64,000 nucleotides of DNA from Dyella_B humi (lineage in GTDB: Bacteria; Pseudomonadota; Gammaproteobacteria; Xanthomonadales; Rhodanobacteraceae), in assembly GCF_044904605.1 (NCBI RefSeq), contig NZ_JADIKI010000021.1, forward strand, positions 1-64,000. Direction: 5' to 3'. Under the pieces are notes generated by a model, which worked only from the letters and a program-made list of their open reading frames with translations, did no database searches and had not been told where the DNA came from. Numbering within the stretch: position 1 is the stretch's first letter; each line of letters opens with the position of its first letter. Below, one piece after another: positions 1 through 9,268 of this stretch. The position numbers were made by a program, and so were the translations under genes.

Positions 1-3000
1 CAGCGGGAGGCAGCAGATCGATGCGCGCCACTGGCTGGTTCGCGTCCGCCACCATGGCCTGTAACAGCCGCAGCAGGTAGTCACGGTGCCGTTCGATGGT
101 CGCGGCGTCGAACAGTGCCGTGGCATATACCAAGGCCCCCTTCACCCTGTCCGCCTCTTCTTCCAGCGAAAGCGACAGATCGAAGTGTGTCGTGTGATTT
201 TGAATTTCCAGCGTGGACATGCGCAGGCCGGATAGATGGAAATCACCGTCCTGAGGCGTATTGTTGAAGGCAAGCATCGCCTGAAACAGGGGATTTTGGC
301 CGAGGCTGCGCCGGGGATTGACCGCATCCACCACCTGCTCGAAGGGCACGTCCTGGTGTGCATAGGCACCCAATGCCGTCGCTTTGATCTGGGCGAGCAG
401 ATCGGCCACCGTTTGTGCATCGTCCAGTTGCACGCGCAGCGCCAGGGTGTTGACGAAAAAACCCACCAACGGCTCGATCTCGGTGCGTTGTCGGTTCGCA
501 ACCGGCGTGCCAATCACGATGTCCTGCTGTCCGCTCAGTCGTCCCAACAAGGCCGACCATCCCGCCAGCAGCACCATGAACAGCGTTACACCATGCGCCT
601 GCGCCAACCGTCGCAAGGCCGCCGTCAATTCCGGCGTCATGCTTATTTCAATACGATCGCCACGGTAATTCTGTACTGCCGGTCGCGGTCGGTCCGCCGG
701 CAGGTCCAACATCGCCGGCGCTCCGGCCAAATGCGTCGTCCAAAACTTCAGCTGCGTGCGCAGAGCCTCCCCATGCAGCCAGTCACGTTGCCATGTGGCG
801 TAATCGGCGTATTGAATGGGAAGCGGCGGCAGGGGATCGGCTTCACCGCGCATGCATGCATCGTACAAAACCCCTAGCTCACGGATGAGTACTTTGATCG
901 ACCATCCGTCCGACACGATATGGTGTTGCGTGATCAGCAATACATGCTCGTCCTTGGCCAGCTGCAGCAATTGGCCACGCACCAACGGCCCCTGCGACAG
1001 ATCGAAAGGAGCTAGATTCTCCTCTTGCGCCCGCCGCACTACTTCCGTTTGCGCCCAATCCCGGTCCAGTCCGCCCAGGTCCACGATTTGCAATGCGAAT
1101 CCAGTCTGCGCAGCATCCAGCCGCTGCACCGGCACGCCATCCTGGTTTGTAAACACCGTGCGCAGAATTTCATGCCGCGCCACGATTTGGTCCAGCGCCC
1201 GACGCAGTGCCAGCACATCCAAGGGACCTTCTATCCGCAGCGCTGCCGGCAGGTGGTAGGCCACGCTCGCCGCACGATCCAGTTGGTCCAGAAACCATAG
1301 CCGCTGTTGAGACCAGGATAGGCGCAATGGCTGATCGCGGTCCAGGGAACGCAAGGGTGGCGGCACATCTCGTGCTTCATCCGAGCACAATTGTTGCTCA
1401 ATAGCCGTCGCTAGTCCTTCGATGCTCGGGTTTTCGAAGAATGCGCGCAGAGGGAGGTCGATACAGAATTCATCGCGGATGCAAGCGACCATCTGGGACG
1501 CTAACAGCGAATGCCCTCCCATCGAAAAGAAATCCGCGTCCGGCGCGATTTCCATAACACCCAACAGTGACTGCCAAATGCGAGCCACCCACTCGCGCGT
1601 CGTGCCTCTGGCAGCGGAGACGGCCGTAGGCTCATCATCCCGTCGCCAGGACCAGATCGCTTCGATCTGTCCAGAGAGATAGAGGTCGCGGCACTTGACG
1701 CGCTGGATCTTGCCGCTGGACGTCCGTGGCAGCTGTCCTGCTTTGATCAGCAACAACGCAGCCAGATCGAATACGTCATGACGCTCGGCCAGTTCACTGC
1801 GTACCCGGCCGATCAACCCGGGAAAATTGGGCGTGGTGCGCGATTCAACTTCCTGCACCAGCACCAGTTCAGCCCCATGTTCATCTTCTACGGAAAAGGC
1901 TGCGCAGCCGTTTGGGCGGAATGCGGCGTCAAGGGCCTCTACCGTGATTTCGATATCGTGCGGAAAAACGTTACGCCCCTGAAAGATCATCATTTCCTTC
2001 AGGCGACCGGAGACATACAGGCACCCATCAGCGATGAACCCCAGATCACCCGTACGTAAATAACGCTGGTCGTCCCCAGGCGACGTTGCGCCGAACGCTT
2101 TTTCACTTGCCTCCGGTTGGTTCCAGTACCCGCTACCCAGCGATGCCCCCGACACCCAAATCTCGCCGATTTGCCGTTCCGCCAGTGATTGCCCATTGAC
2201 GCTATCGGCGATGATGATGTGATGCCAATCGGAACTTACCGGGCCGCATGAAAACAGTTCCGTGATGTCGTCGTCGGCCATCGGCGACGTGGCGCTTCCA
2301 TGTCTCAATGCTTCCTTGCTGATCTGGAGGGATTTAGGCAGATCATCCAAGCCACGGTCGCGGCCTGCACATACCAAAAGTGTCGATTCGGCAAGTCCAT
2401 AGGAAGGGGTCAGCGATTCCGCCTTAAAGCCGCAGTTGCGGAATGCGTCGGTAAATCGGCGCATGCTGTGCGGGCGCACGCGGTCGGCACCATTGATGGC
2501 GAGTTCGAGGCATGTCAGGTCAAGACCGGTTTTGTCTGCGGAGGAAACACGCTTGACACAGAGATCAAAGGCAAAGTTCGGCGCCCCAGTTACCCGTGCG
2601 CAGTAGCGGCTGATCAACGACAGCCAACGCAGTGGCCGCATCAGAAACACCGCGGGTGGGAACAGCACGGTGTGCGCGCCGGTGAACACAGGCAGCAAAG
2701 TAAAACCGATCAATCCGAAATCGTGGTGCTGAGGCAGCCACGACACCAACGTGTCACGCGGTCGGAGACCATAGCTAGTTTGAATGTGAGTCAAATTAGC
2801 CAGCAGGCTGCGGTGGCTCACCATGACCCCTTTGGGTCGGCCGGTCGAGCCGGACGTGTACTGCATGAAGACCAGCGCATCGGCGTTCAAATTCGGTTGG
2901 CGCCAAGGGTCTGAGTTAGCCGGTGCGTCCTCGATGGCCAGCCAGACAATTTCCTCTGCAGCCCCATCGGTTGCAACGAACCATCTCTGCAAGCGCTCTA

Positions 3001-3385
3001 TATCCGCAGCAGTGGAAAGAATGACTTGCGCCTGAGCATCCTCCACGATGCCCAGCAATCGCGGCATTGTGCGGGCGTTGGACGGCGGAGCCGTCGGAAC
3101 CGCAACGACTCCAGCGTAGATGCAGCCAAAAAAAGCTACAACAAAATCGATGCTGGGCGGAAAGCTGAGTAGTACGCGGTCTCCCCGCTGGGTCACGGAC
3201 TGCAATTGAACTGCAACCGAACGAGCCCTGCGATCTAATTCTTCAAAAGACAATCTTGCGCTGACGTCCTGTCCGTTATCGAGATAAGTGAACGCCAGCT
3301 TGTCCGCCATGCCGGATCGAGTGTCAATCCTTTGAAGCGCGACATCGAGCATCGTCGTTGCCACTCCATCCTGTGCACAGCCCAT
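1..3385 (-). CDS. NRPS, FAAL-PCP-condensation loading part (3' end outside window)
   Basis: Starts at ATG 3385 and stays open to the left edge (about 1128 codons seen). Residues 1 to about 570 are an adenylate-forming domain of the FAAL type: SGSTGRPKG (Lys about 185), SYGLAESTLL, and a late RTGDLGF...GRLKEMMIFQGRN stretch ending in LPRTSSGKIQR. FAALs activate a free fatty acid and load it on a carrier protein. A PCP follows with GGHSLLA (Ser about 626 carries phosphopantetheine), then a condensation domain with QHHIVSDGW (HHxxxDG at about 821-827) and VGFFVNTLALR. The gene should therefore start an N-acylated peptide. The first amino-acid-specific A domain must lie left of the window, so the peptide cannot be predicted. 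The acylase and exporter genes upstream on the same strand suggest that the acyl tail is later removed, as in pyoverdine biosynthesis (PvdL/PvdE/PvdQ). Family assignment is firm; the product is unknown. Confidence 0.93.
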   Translation of the reverse strand, partial: MGCAQDGVATTMLDVALQRIDTRSGMADKLAFTYLDNGQDVSARLSFEELDRRARSVAVQLQSVTQRGDRVLLSFPPSIDFVVAFFGCIYAGVVAVPTAPPSNARTMPRLLGIVEDAQAQVILSTAADIERLQRWFVATDGAAEEIVWLAIEDAPANSDPWRQPNLNADALVFMQYTSGSTGRPKGVMVSHRSLLANLTHIQTSYGLRPRDTLVSWLPQHHDFGLIGFTLLPVFTGAHTVLFPPAVFLMRPLRWLSLISRYCARVTGAPNFAFDLCVKRVSSADKTGLDLTCLELAINGADRVRPHSMRRFTDAFRNCGFKAESLTPSYGLAESTLLVCAGRDRGLDDLPKSLQISKEALRHGSATSPMADDDITELFSCGPVSSDWHHIIIADSVNGQSLAERQIGEIWVSGASLGSGYWNQPEASEKAFGATSPGDDQRYLRTGDLGFIADGCLYVSGRLKEMMIFQGRNVFPHDIEITVEALDAAFRPNGCAAFSVEDEHGAELVLVQEVESRTTPNFPGLIGRVRSELAERHDVFDLAALLLIKAGQLPRTSSGKIQRVKCRDLYLSGQIEAIWSWRRDDEPTAVSAARGTTREWVARIWQSLLGVMEIAPDADFFSMGGHSLLASQMVACIRDEFCIDLPLRAFFENPSIEGLATAIEQQLCSDEARDVPPPLRSLDRDQPLRLSWSQQRLWFLDQLDRAASVAYHLPAALRIEGPLDVLALRRALDQIVARHEILRTVFTNQDGVPVQRLDAAQTGFALQIVDLGGLDRDWAQTEVVRRAQEENLAPFDLSQGPLVRGQLLQLAKDEHVLLITQHHIVSDGWSIKVLIRELGVLYDACMRGEADPLPPLPIQYADYATWQRDWLHGEALRTQLKFWTTHLAGAPAMLDLPADRPRPAVQNYRGDRIEISMTPELTAALRRLAQAHGVTLFMVLLAGWSALLGRLSGQQDIVIGTPVANRQRTEIEPLVGFFVNTLALRVQLDDAQTVADLLAQIKATALGAYAHQDVPFEQVVDAVNPRRSLGQNPLFQAMLAFNNTPQDGDFHLSGLRMSTLEIQNHTTHFDLSLSLEEEADRVKGALVYATALFDAATIERHRDYLLRLLQAMVADANQPVARIDLLPPA

Positions 3386-3508
3386 GGATTCCCCTTTTAT
3401 TTCCTTCGCAAAGCACCGGAAAATTGAAGTCACATTCGTGCTTTGATCGCGATGTCCCATTCTGGGTGGTGACCACGATCAAGCTAAATTTGCAAACTCA
3501 ACGCTGCA
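3386..3508 (-). promoter_or_regulatory. Leader/promoter region of the NRPS gene
   Basis: This 123-bp AT-richer stretch lies between the transposase remnant and the NRPS start. It must hold the NRPS promoter if the remnant uncouples the gene from the upstream operon. I see no clear Fur box, no convincing -35/-10 pair and no terminator. Confidence 0.3.
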
Positions 3509-3850
3509 TTACCAATTTGTAGAATCTTGATCTACATGTTGCACGCCACTTTTTGCATCTGATACCTGATGCCTGGAGCACGGCCCAACTCGAGCACCTT
3601 TATTGGCGACGCTGTACAGACTCTTCCATTCATCTACGATCCTGATCATGGTCTCGTCGTCCACCCACCGAGCGCGATCTACTGTTTGGTTGTAATAACG
3701 AAAAGCCTTCTCTAGCATCAACAACATCTCGCGTAACCAGCGGCGCATAGTCGAATGATCTACCTCAATATCTCGCTCGACGGTCATTCCTCTGCGGTTG
3801 CTCCCCCTCACTTTCTTGTCTCCTTTGGCCTGATGGTCGCGCGGTTTCAC
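3509..3850 (-). pseudogene. IS6-family transposase remnant
   Basis: A 113-codon ORF with the N-terminal half of an IS6/IS26-type transposase: a helix-turn-helix segment with DIEVDHSTMRRWL, then RWVDDETMIRI and EWKSLYSVANKGA, the counterparts of the family's VDxSTxxRW, WRVDETYIKV and EWKYLYRAVDKxG. The first conserved Asp region is present but altered (an extra Asp). The downstream DDE catalytic half is missing and the frame ends in unrelated sequence. Intact members are about 230-240 residues. No terminal inverted repeats were recognised. It sits between the exporter and the NRPS and may separate their transcription. Identification rests on motif resemblance; inactivity follows from the truncation. 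Confidence 0.72.
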
Positions 3851-3864
3851 GCCGAAACCCCGCT

Positions 3865-5598
3865 TCAGACATTCGCTGTTGCCGTAGTGGTAGCAGGTTT
3901 CCGACGTTTCTCGACGAGCTTGCCGTCCTCCATGATGAGTAGTTGGTCTGCGACGTGGAAATAGCGATCATCGTGGCTTACCACCACCACGGCTTTTCCT
4001 TGTGCTTTAAGGTCTTGCAAGATTTCCGTATAGAACACTTTTTTGAAAACCGGATCCTGGTCGGCGGCCCATTCATCAAGTAGGTAGAGTTGCTTGTTGT
4101 CAACAAAAGAAACCACCAGCGCCAACCGTTTGCGCTGACCGTCGGAAAGATCGGTTGTAGAAAATACTCCGTCCAGTACTTGCACTTTGCTGTCGAGCTC
4201 GAACTCGCGTAGATAGTGATTAATCGAGACCAGCTTTTCTTCATCTACCGGGCAGAGCAGACGGTCGAACAAGTGGAAATCAGAGAAAATCGTCGCGATG
4301 CCTTGACGCAAATCATCAATGCTGCTTGTGTCGACAGCATGCTCGCCGAAAGTGATGCAACCAGAAGTCGACGGATAGTGCAGCGACAGCATTTTGCACA
4401 GAGTTGACTTGCCGGAGCCGTTACCTCCGACGATAAAGGTGATTTCCCCTTTTCGTATCGAGAAACTGAGCGGCCCTACGACAAAGGCATCGTGCGCCTT
4501 ATCGTTACGGTGACGATAGCTGGCATCATCGAAAGAGATGGCCTGCCAGTGGCGCTCGCAAAGGGGCTGTTCGAATTCGTCCTCCTCCGGCAGCTCACCA
4601 AGGACTTCCTCGATTTTCTTGAGCGACACGGAGGCCATTGACATTCTGGGCAGCATATTGAGGATAACGGTAATGGGCGCGGTGATATACAGCAGCACCA
4701 TTACCACGGCGACCAGGTCGCCGCTTGAAATCTCGTGATAGTTGACGAACACGAAGGCGACGGTGCCGATGGCGAAAAAAAATAATAGATCGCCATAGCT
4801 GTTGGCCATGAAAAGTGTGGTCATTGCCCGCTTTTCCGCAGCCAGGAGCTTCCGGTCGCAGGGTTCAAGAACCTGGGAAAAATATCCTTCGCGCTTTTGC
4901 CGATCGATCTGCAGTTCCTTGACGCCAAGGATAAGATTCCTTACCCCTTTTTCCACGCTGTCATGCAGTTGGCGTGCTATACGAAAGTACCGATTCGCGA
5001 TCAGAACCGGAATTTGAAAAGTAATGATGCCAAATACCACGGCCTCCAGCACGAAGACGAAAATGCGCGTATCGATGTAGCTTAAAAAAGCAAGCAGCCC
5101 CAGTAGCGTTACTCCATTAATGAGAAGCTGCGGGACGACTTCGGCGCCTGCGACGATACGGCGCACATCATCAGTTACCGCTACCATGAGCCGCGCTTGG
5201 CCAAGCAGCTCGAGCTGTGGATAGGCGGAACGAACAATGCGTCGACACAGCCGGTTACGCAATCTGGTAGCGAGATCCAGGGAAACCCTAGCCATGATAG
5301 TCACGGCTAGCGCCCTGCTGATGAGAATGAGGACACAGAGCAACATGAAAAATGCAGCGAGCCTGACATGACTCACCTCGATCCCGGCAACCCGCGTAAC
5401 AATCGCCCCGGCATAAGTGAGTCCGTCATCGGGCTCGCGCAGCGAGGACAGGATGATTGGGATCGCCAGTGCATACAAACACCCGGATAGCGCTCCCAGC
5501 AACACCGAGAAAAATACCCTGTTCGGCGCAAAGCGCCCAAGCCCCGACAAGAGGCCAACCCGGCTACGGGGACGATCCGCACGCAGGCGCGGGTTCAT
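3865..5598 (-). CDS. Cyclic-peptide/siderophore ABC exporter (PvdE/SyrD-like), fused TMD-NBD
   Basis: 577 residues: an N-terminal six-helix export domain (about 1-340) fused to an ATPase. Walker A is GGNGSGKST (Lys 397), the signature is LSDGQRKRLAL (about 484-494), and the Walker B block LYLLDEWAADQDP is the form typical of the cyclic-peptide exporter family that includes PvdE, SyrD and YojI. Such half-size transporters dimerise and move a peptide precursor across the inner membrane. The start ATG (5598) overlaps the acylase stop in an ATGA, with a G-rich Shine-Dalgarno sequence inside the acylase end, so the two are translationally coupled. With a periplasmic acylase upstream and a FAAL-NRPS downstream, the likely cargo is the acylated NRPS product. 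Substrate is inferred. Confidence 0.92.
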   Translation of the reverse strand: MNPRLRADRPRSRVGLLSGLGRFAPNRVFFSVLLGALSGCLYALAIPIILSSLREPDDGLTYAGAIVTRVAGIEVSHVRLAAFFMLLCVLILISRALAVTIMARVSLDLATRLRNRLCRRIVRSAYPQLELLGQARLMVAVTDDVRRIVAGAEVVPQLLINGVTLLGLLAFLSYIDTRIFVFVLEAVVFGIITFQIPVLIANRYFRIARQLHDSVEKGVRNLILGVKELQIDRQKREGYFSQVLEPCDRKLLAAEKRAMTTLFMANSYGDLLFFFAIGTVAFVFVNYHEISSGDLVAVVMVLLYITAPITVILNMLPRMSMASVSLKKIEEVLGELPEEDEFEQPLCERHWQAISFDDASYRHRNDKAHDAFVVGPLSFSIRKGEITFIVGGNGSGKSTLCKMLSLHYPSTSGCITFGEHAVDTSSIDDLRQGIATIFSDFHLFDRLLCPVDEEKLVSINHYLREFELDSKVQVLDGVFSTTDLSDGQRKRLALVVSFVDNKQLYLLDEWAADQDPVFKKVFYTEILQDLKAQGKAVVVVSHDDRYFHVADQLLIMEDGKLVEKRRKPATTTATANV

Positions 5599-7997
5599 TT
5601 GCCGCCCCCCATTTCAAGGGAAAAATATTGGCCGCGCATAAACGGCAGCACCATGTCTGCGTAATGCGGATTCATCCAATTTCCGGACTGCCCAGTGGAA
5701 TTCATGTATTCGTACTGACTCCCGTGCGGCCCCAATTCGATGAGCTGGCGAGAACTAGGGCCAAAGGCGCCGACATAGCCATCTGTGCCGCTGAGGTAAA
5801 ATCCCGATACATCGATACAATCCGGTCCGCCGCCGCTCTCGACGCGGCGCTCGAAAATCCAGGAGAGCCCCTTGATGTTGCTGAAGGGTTGGTGCGCATA
5901 CAAGGTGTGGTGGATGGCACCCCAGTGCCAGGAAGTCTCGTTCCCGCCCAGGCGTTTGTGCAGCTCCGATAACGCTTCATCCAGGCTGACTCGCAATAGC
6001 CTACGGCAGGCACGTTCGTCCGTCTCCAGGGCTTGCGGGCGGCACCAAAGCGCGTGTTCGTCAGTGAGTGCACGATCGATCTGATCGATCCTGGCACCTT
6101 CCAGGAAGTCGCGCACGTATTGTTGTTGCTGGCGTCGTGTCCAGTCTTTAACGAGGGCATCGCCAAAAAGCTTGTCCGCAAGATGTCGCGTCCATACATT
6201 GAAGATCGCCGCCTGAGTACTCGATGCGGTCATGTTTCCCGACCAGTTCCTGAGCAGATCCAGTGCTTGGCGTTCGTCGGCGTCCGAAGGAGCAAGCGCC
6301 GTTAACTGGGGCAGCAGATGTCGAGCCGAAAGACTCACTACATCCGTCTGGATTACTTGCATATCCTTAATTGTCAGAGGATGACCGGAGGCAATCGCAT
6401 GCTGCAGCATCTGCTTGATCCGATCCGCGCGCGCGGGCGGCGCCCAATCGTTGGATATGAAATATGGGTAGCTATCGCTCACCGGACGATCATTAGCTGA
6501 GACGATGTACCCCTCGGGCGGGTTGTACTGCATCGGCATTGCGTCGAAAGGAATATAACTTTGCCAGGCGAATGCGGAATCCCAGCCTGGCTCAGGAAGC
6601 GAGCCATCGCCTTGCTGCCGTATGGGAATCTGTCCGATGCCCAGGTAGCCGATGTTACCGTTACGATCGGCGTATAGCATATTGAGAGCCGGCGCCACGT
6701 AGTGCCGAAAAGACTCTCTAAAAGAAGTCCAGTCTTCGGCATAGCTGACAGCGTACATGCTTTCATAACTTCGATCGCCTTTCTGCAATGCGGTCCAGCG
6801 CAGTGCCACAGGCTGTCCGATAGCCTTCCCCCGCAAGTCACTTATGATCGGCCCATTGCGCGTGTGTCGCACTTCTATCTGCACAGGTTTCAGCGCTTGA
6901 TGCAAGAATGCCGGAAAATCGGGTGCTACCGCGATTTGCTCCTCATCCTGCTCAACCGGCACCCATTTGCCATCGGCCAGGTATCGATTGGGATCGTTGG
7001 GATCGAACCGCTCTATGGCGAGATCTTGTACATCGGCCATCATGCTGGTGCCGCCCCAAGCGATGCGCCCGTTTTGGCCGAAGATGACAACTGGCAGGCC
7101 AACAAGGCTCATTCCTTGTGTACGCAGACGGTCACCATGCTGGACGACCGGATACCAGATCGAAGGCAATTGCAGCCCTAAATGAGGATCGTTGGCCAGC
7201 AGCGCCCCTCCACCAAGGGTATAGCGCCCGGACACCACCCATGCATTGCTGCCAACCTCGCGCCCGCCTATCTGCCAATTCAAATGGAGGTTGTGCGCAA
7301 ATGTTCCGAGCGACGCTAAGGAGGCGAGCGTAGGAGTCGGAGCTTCCTCACTTGAAGTGTCGCGCTTGCCTGGAAAGAAGAACTGCACCTGCTCCGGAAG
7401 TAAATAGTGCGTAGCTGCGGCTTTTCCAATTTCCTGATCAAGATTGCCGGCCAGATCAAGGGCGAAAACCTTACTCCAGGCGAGAGAATCGATTTCGGTC
7501 CATGGCCCCGGATGAACGTTGAACATCGTAAATTCAAAGGGCAGTGGATGCCTCTCGCTCAACCAAGCGTTGACTCCACGAGCGTAGGCCGTAAGGGAGC
7601 TGCGCGCGGGCCCACTGAGCGCAGAGTAGGCGCTTTGAGCGGATTGCCGAAGCCCTAGCGTACGCATCCAACTGTCCTGAGCCAGGAGATCTTTTCCAAA
7701 GATCTCGCTCAGCCTGCCGGAGGCCAGGCGTCGCTCCAGCTCCATTTGCCACAACCTGTCTTGGGCCTGCACATAGCCCATGGCAAAGTAAACATCTTCA
7801 TCCCGATTCGCAAACAAACGCGGAACGCCGTGCTCGTCGCGCACGATCTTTACCGTCCCCCCTCCCGGTACCTGCAGCGTTTGCTCACGCGGCGGCAACC
7901 CCAGGCGACCATAGACGTACAACCCAGTAAGCAACAGCGCAAGCGGCAAGAAGACGAATAGCACAAACCGCTTGAGGACTGGAAACGCAGCTTCCAT
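5595..7997 (-). CDS. Penicillin-acylase-family N-terminal nucleophile amidohydrolase (PvdQ-like)
   Basis: 800 residues from ATG 7997; a TTG at 8024 would add nine. An uncleaved anchor or signal segment (FVLFVFLPLALLLTGLYVYG) precedes the family N-domain (DEHGVPRLFA, GYVQAQDRLWQMELERR). The autoproteolysis site is in VGSNAWVV, Ser about 250, which becomes the N-terminal nucleophile of the beta chain. Beta-chain landmarks include GGGALLANDPHLG. Enzymes of this family remove acyl chains from amides: penicillin, homoserine lactones and, for PvdQ, the myristoyl tail of the pyoverdine precursor. Placed between a type II thioesterase and a PvdE-like exporter, and with an acyl-starting NRPS in the same locus, a precursor deacylation role is the most economical reading. 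An AHL-quenching role cannot be excluded from sequence. Confidence 0.9.
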   Translation of the reverse strand: MEAAFPVLKRFVLFVFLPLALLLTGLYVYGRLGLPPREQTLQVPGGGTVKIVRDEHGVPRLFANRDEDVYFAMGYVQAQDRLWQMELERRLASGRLSEIFGKDLLAQDSWMRTLGLRQSAQSAYSALSGPARSSLTAYARGVNAWLSERHPLPFEFTMFNVHPGPWTEIDSLAWSKVFALDLAGNLDQEIGKAAATHYLLPEQVQFFFPGKRDTSSEEAPTPTLASLASLGTFAHNLHLNWQIGGREVGSNAWVVSGRYTLGGGALLANDPHLGLQLPSIWYPVVQHGDRLRTQGMSLVGLPVVIFGQNGRIAWGGTSMMADVQDLAIERFDPNDPNRYLADGKWVPVEQDEEQIAVAPDFPAFLHQALKPVQIEVRHTRNGPIISDLRGKAIGQPVALRWTALQKGDRSYESMYAVSYAEDWTSFRESFRHYVAPALNMLYADRNGNIGYLGIGQIPIRQQGDGSLPEPGWDSAFAWQSYIPFDAMPMQYNPPEGYIVSANDRPVSDSYPYFISNDWAPPARADRIKQMLQHAIASGHPLTIKDMQVIQTDVVSLSARHLLPQLTALAPSDADERQALDLLRNWSGNMTASSTQAAIFNVWTRHLADKLFGDALVKDWTRRQQQQYVRDFLEGARIDQIDRALTDEHALWCRPQALETDERACRRLLRVSLDEALSELHKRLGGNETSWHWGAIHHTLYAHQPFSNIKGLSWIFERRVESGGGPDCIDVSGFYLSGTDGYVGAFGPSSRQLIELGPHGSQYEYMNSTGQSGNWMNPHYADMVLPFMRGQYFSLEMGGGK

Positions 7998-8126
7998 AGC
8001 ACTTATTCGAAAGGTAGAAAGCAAAGCATCTTCGCACTACATGACGATGCCATTGCGGAAGAACGCATAGTTTGATCGCACGCCCATATTCAATCAGACG
8101 CGCACTCCATCGCTCAGTTTTGGGTT

Positions 8127-8912
8127 TTAGGCGATCTCCGTCAAAGAGTGAGTACGCCCCGGAATGGCATAAAGCTGGTGGGCGATGGCCTTGAGCAACG
8201 CATCCCTTTCATCGTGGATAAAAAAATGGTCGCCAGGCAAGCATTCAAGGCTAATGAGTAGATCTATGCCTTGCTGCCATGCGGAAAGCTCTTCTTCCGC
8301 AATATCGTCTTCAGCGCCGTAAAATACATGCGTGACCACCCCATGCAGCGGGGGCCAGTTGCTCTTATAGTTCTCTACCATTACAAAGTCCGCACGTAGG
8401 CCCGGCAGCAACAGATCGAGCATTGCGTCGTTAGCAAGGATTTCGGGGGGTGTTGCGTTGTACTCGCGCAGCAAATCCTTGAAGGCTGCATCGTCTAGCG
8501 TCGAATAGCTGCGAGGAGCCCGTGCCCAAGGTGCACCGCAAGCCGATAGCAGGAGACGCTGTGGCATGACCGCTCCAGCTGCCTGCAGCCGGCTGCAGAG
8601 CTCGTAGGCCAAGAGCCCACCATAGCTGTGACCGAAGAAGCTGTAGGGCAGGGGTTGCTCAAGCAGTGGCGTCATCTCAGTCAACAGCGCTTGGCAAATA
8701 TCATCGAGATTGGTGCAGGGTGGTTCTAGAACCCGCGCCCCCTTACCCGGCGCTTCCACGGCCACAACTTCAATCCCGCGCAAAGACTTCGTCCAGCCAT
8801 GGAACACCCGGGCAGTGCCACAGGCATAAGGCAAGCAGATCAGGCGAGCGCGAGCCGGAATCTCAGATGCTTGCCGCACCAACCACCGTGCAGTATGGCG
8901 TCGATCGTTCAT
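8127..8912 (-). CDS. Type II thioesterase of an NRPS locus
   Basis: 261 residues, alpha/beta hydrolase. The nucleophile elbow is GHSYGG (Ser 96). The N-terminus (LICLPYACGTARVFHGW) and the GDHFFIHDE segment near the C-terminus, which carries the catalytic His, are those of GrsT/PvdG-type editing thioesterases. These release misloaded acyl or aminoacyl groups from carrier domains. The start ATG 8912 is preceded by GGAAAGG at good spacing. It is the first recognisable gene of the leftward biosynthetic group; 129 bp separate it from the acylase. Confidence 0.9.
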   Translation of the reverse strand: MNDRRHTARWLVRQASEIPARARLICLPYACGTARVFHGWTKSLRGIEVVAVEAPGKGARVLEPPCTNLDDICQALLTEMTPLLEQPLPYSFFGHSYGGLLAYELCSRLQAAGAVMPQRLLLSACGAPWARAPRSYSTLDDAAFKDLLREYNATPPEILANDAMLDLLLPGLRADFVMVENYKSNWPPLHGVVTHVFYGAEDDIAEEELSAWQQGIDLLISLECLPGDHFFIHDERDALLKAIAHQLYAIPGRTHSLTEIA

Positions 8913-9268
8913 TGATCAATACCTTTCCAGGCTTGCCACACTGAAAGGTGCTGCTGGCTTAAGAGCGTATGCCACCAGACTGGCAAATAAAATGATCAGT
9001 ATGATGCTCCTGGTGCCGAATACAGGAAGGGGCATCAACATATTGCCCTGGCCTGATTTGACAATGGGCCGAGTGATTCTGTTGAGAGAGGGGACGTGCA
9101 GTGGGCAAGTGTTACTATATAGCCGGCGCATTAAGCAGCCGAGGAAGCTTTTACGGAGGGAATGAGTCATATTTGTTGCGTTGCCTTCTGTTCCATAACC
9201 CTGCGGCCTTGTGGCTACCGTATCAGACAGCTTACCGAGTCGACTAGTCTATCGTAGACGTTCTGGAG
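8913..9268. other. Upstream region of the NRPS locus; doubtful 84-codon ORF
   Basis: Promoter region of the leftward operon. A minus-strand ORF 8916-9170 (84 codons) with one hydrophobic segment (SIILIILFASLVAYAL) ends three bases before the thioesterase ATG, which would permit coupling. It has no Shine-Dalgarno sequence and no family I know, so I do not call it a gene. I looked for a Fur box, expected for a siderophore operon, and did not see a convincing one. Confidence 0.3.

Noticed and set aside
243..1300. Several 60-210 codon ORFs on both strands over the NRPS
   Set aside because: They are shadows of the open NRPS frame, which carries all condensation-domain motifs in one frame.
8916..9170. 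84-codon minus-strand ORF before the thioesterase
   Set aside because: Single hydrophobic helix but no ribosome-binding site and no recognisable family; kept only as a note in the intergenic entry.
8913..9268. Fur box expected upstream of a siderophore-type operon
   Set aside because: Scanned for GATAATGAT-type repeats on both strands here and at 3386-3508; only weak, scattered matches were seen.
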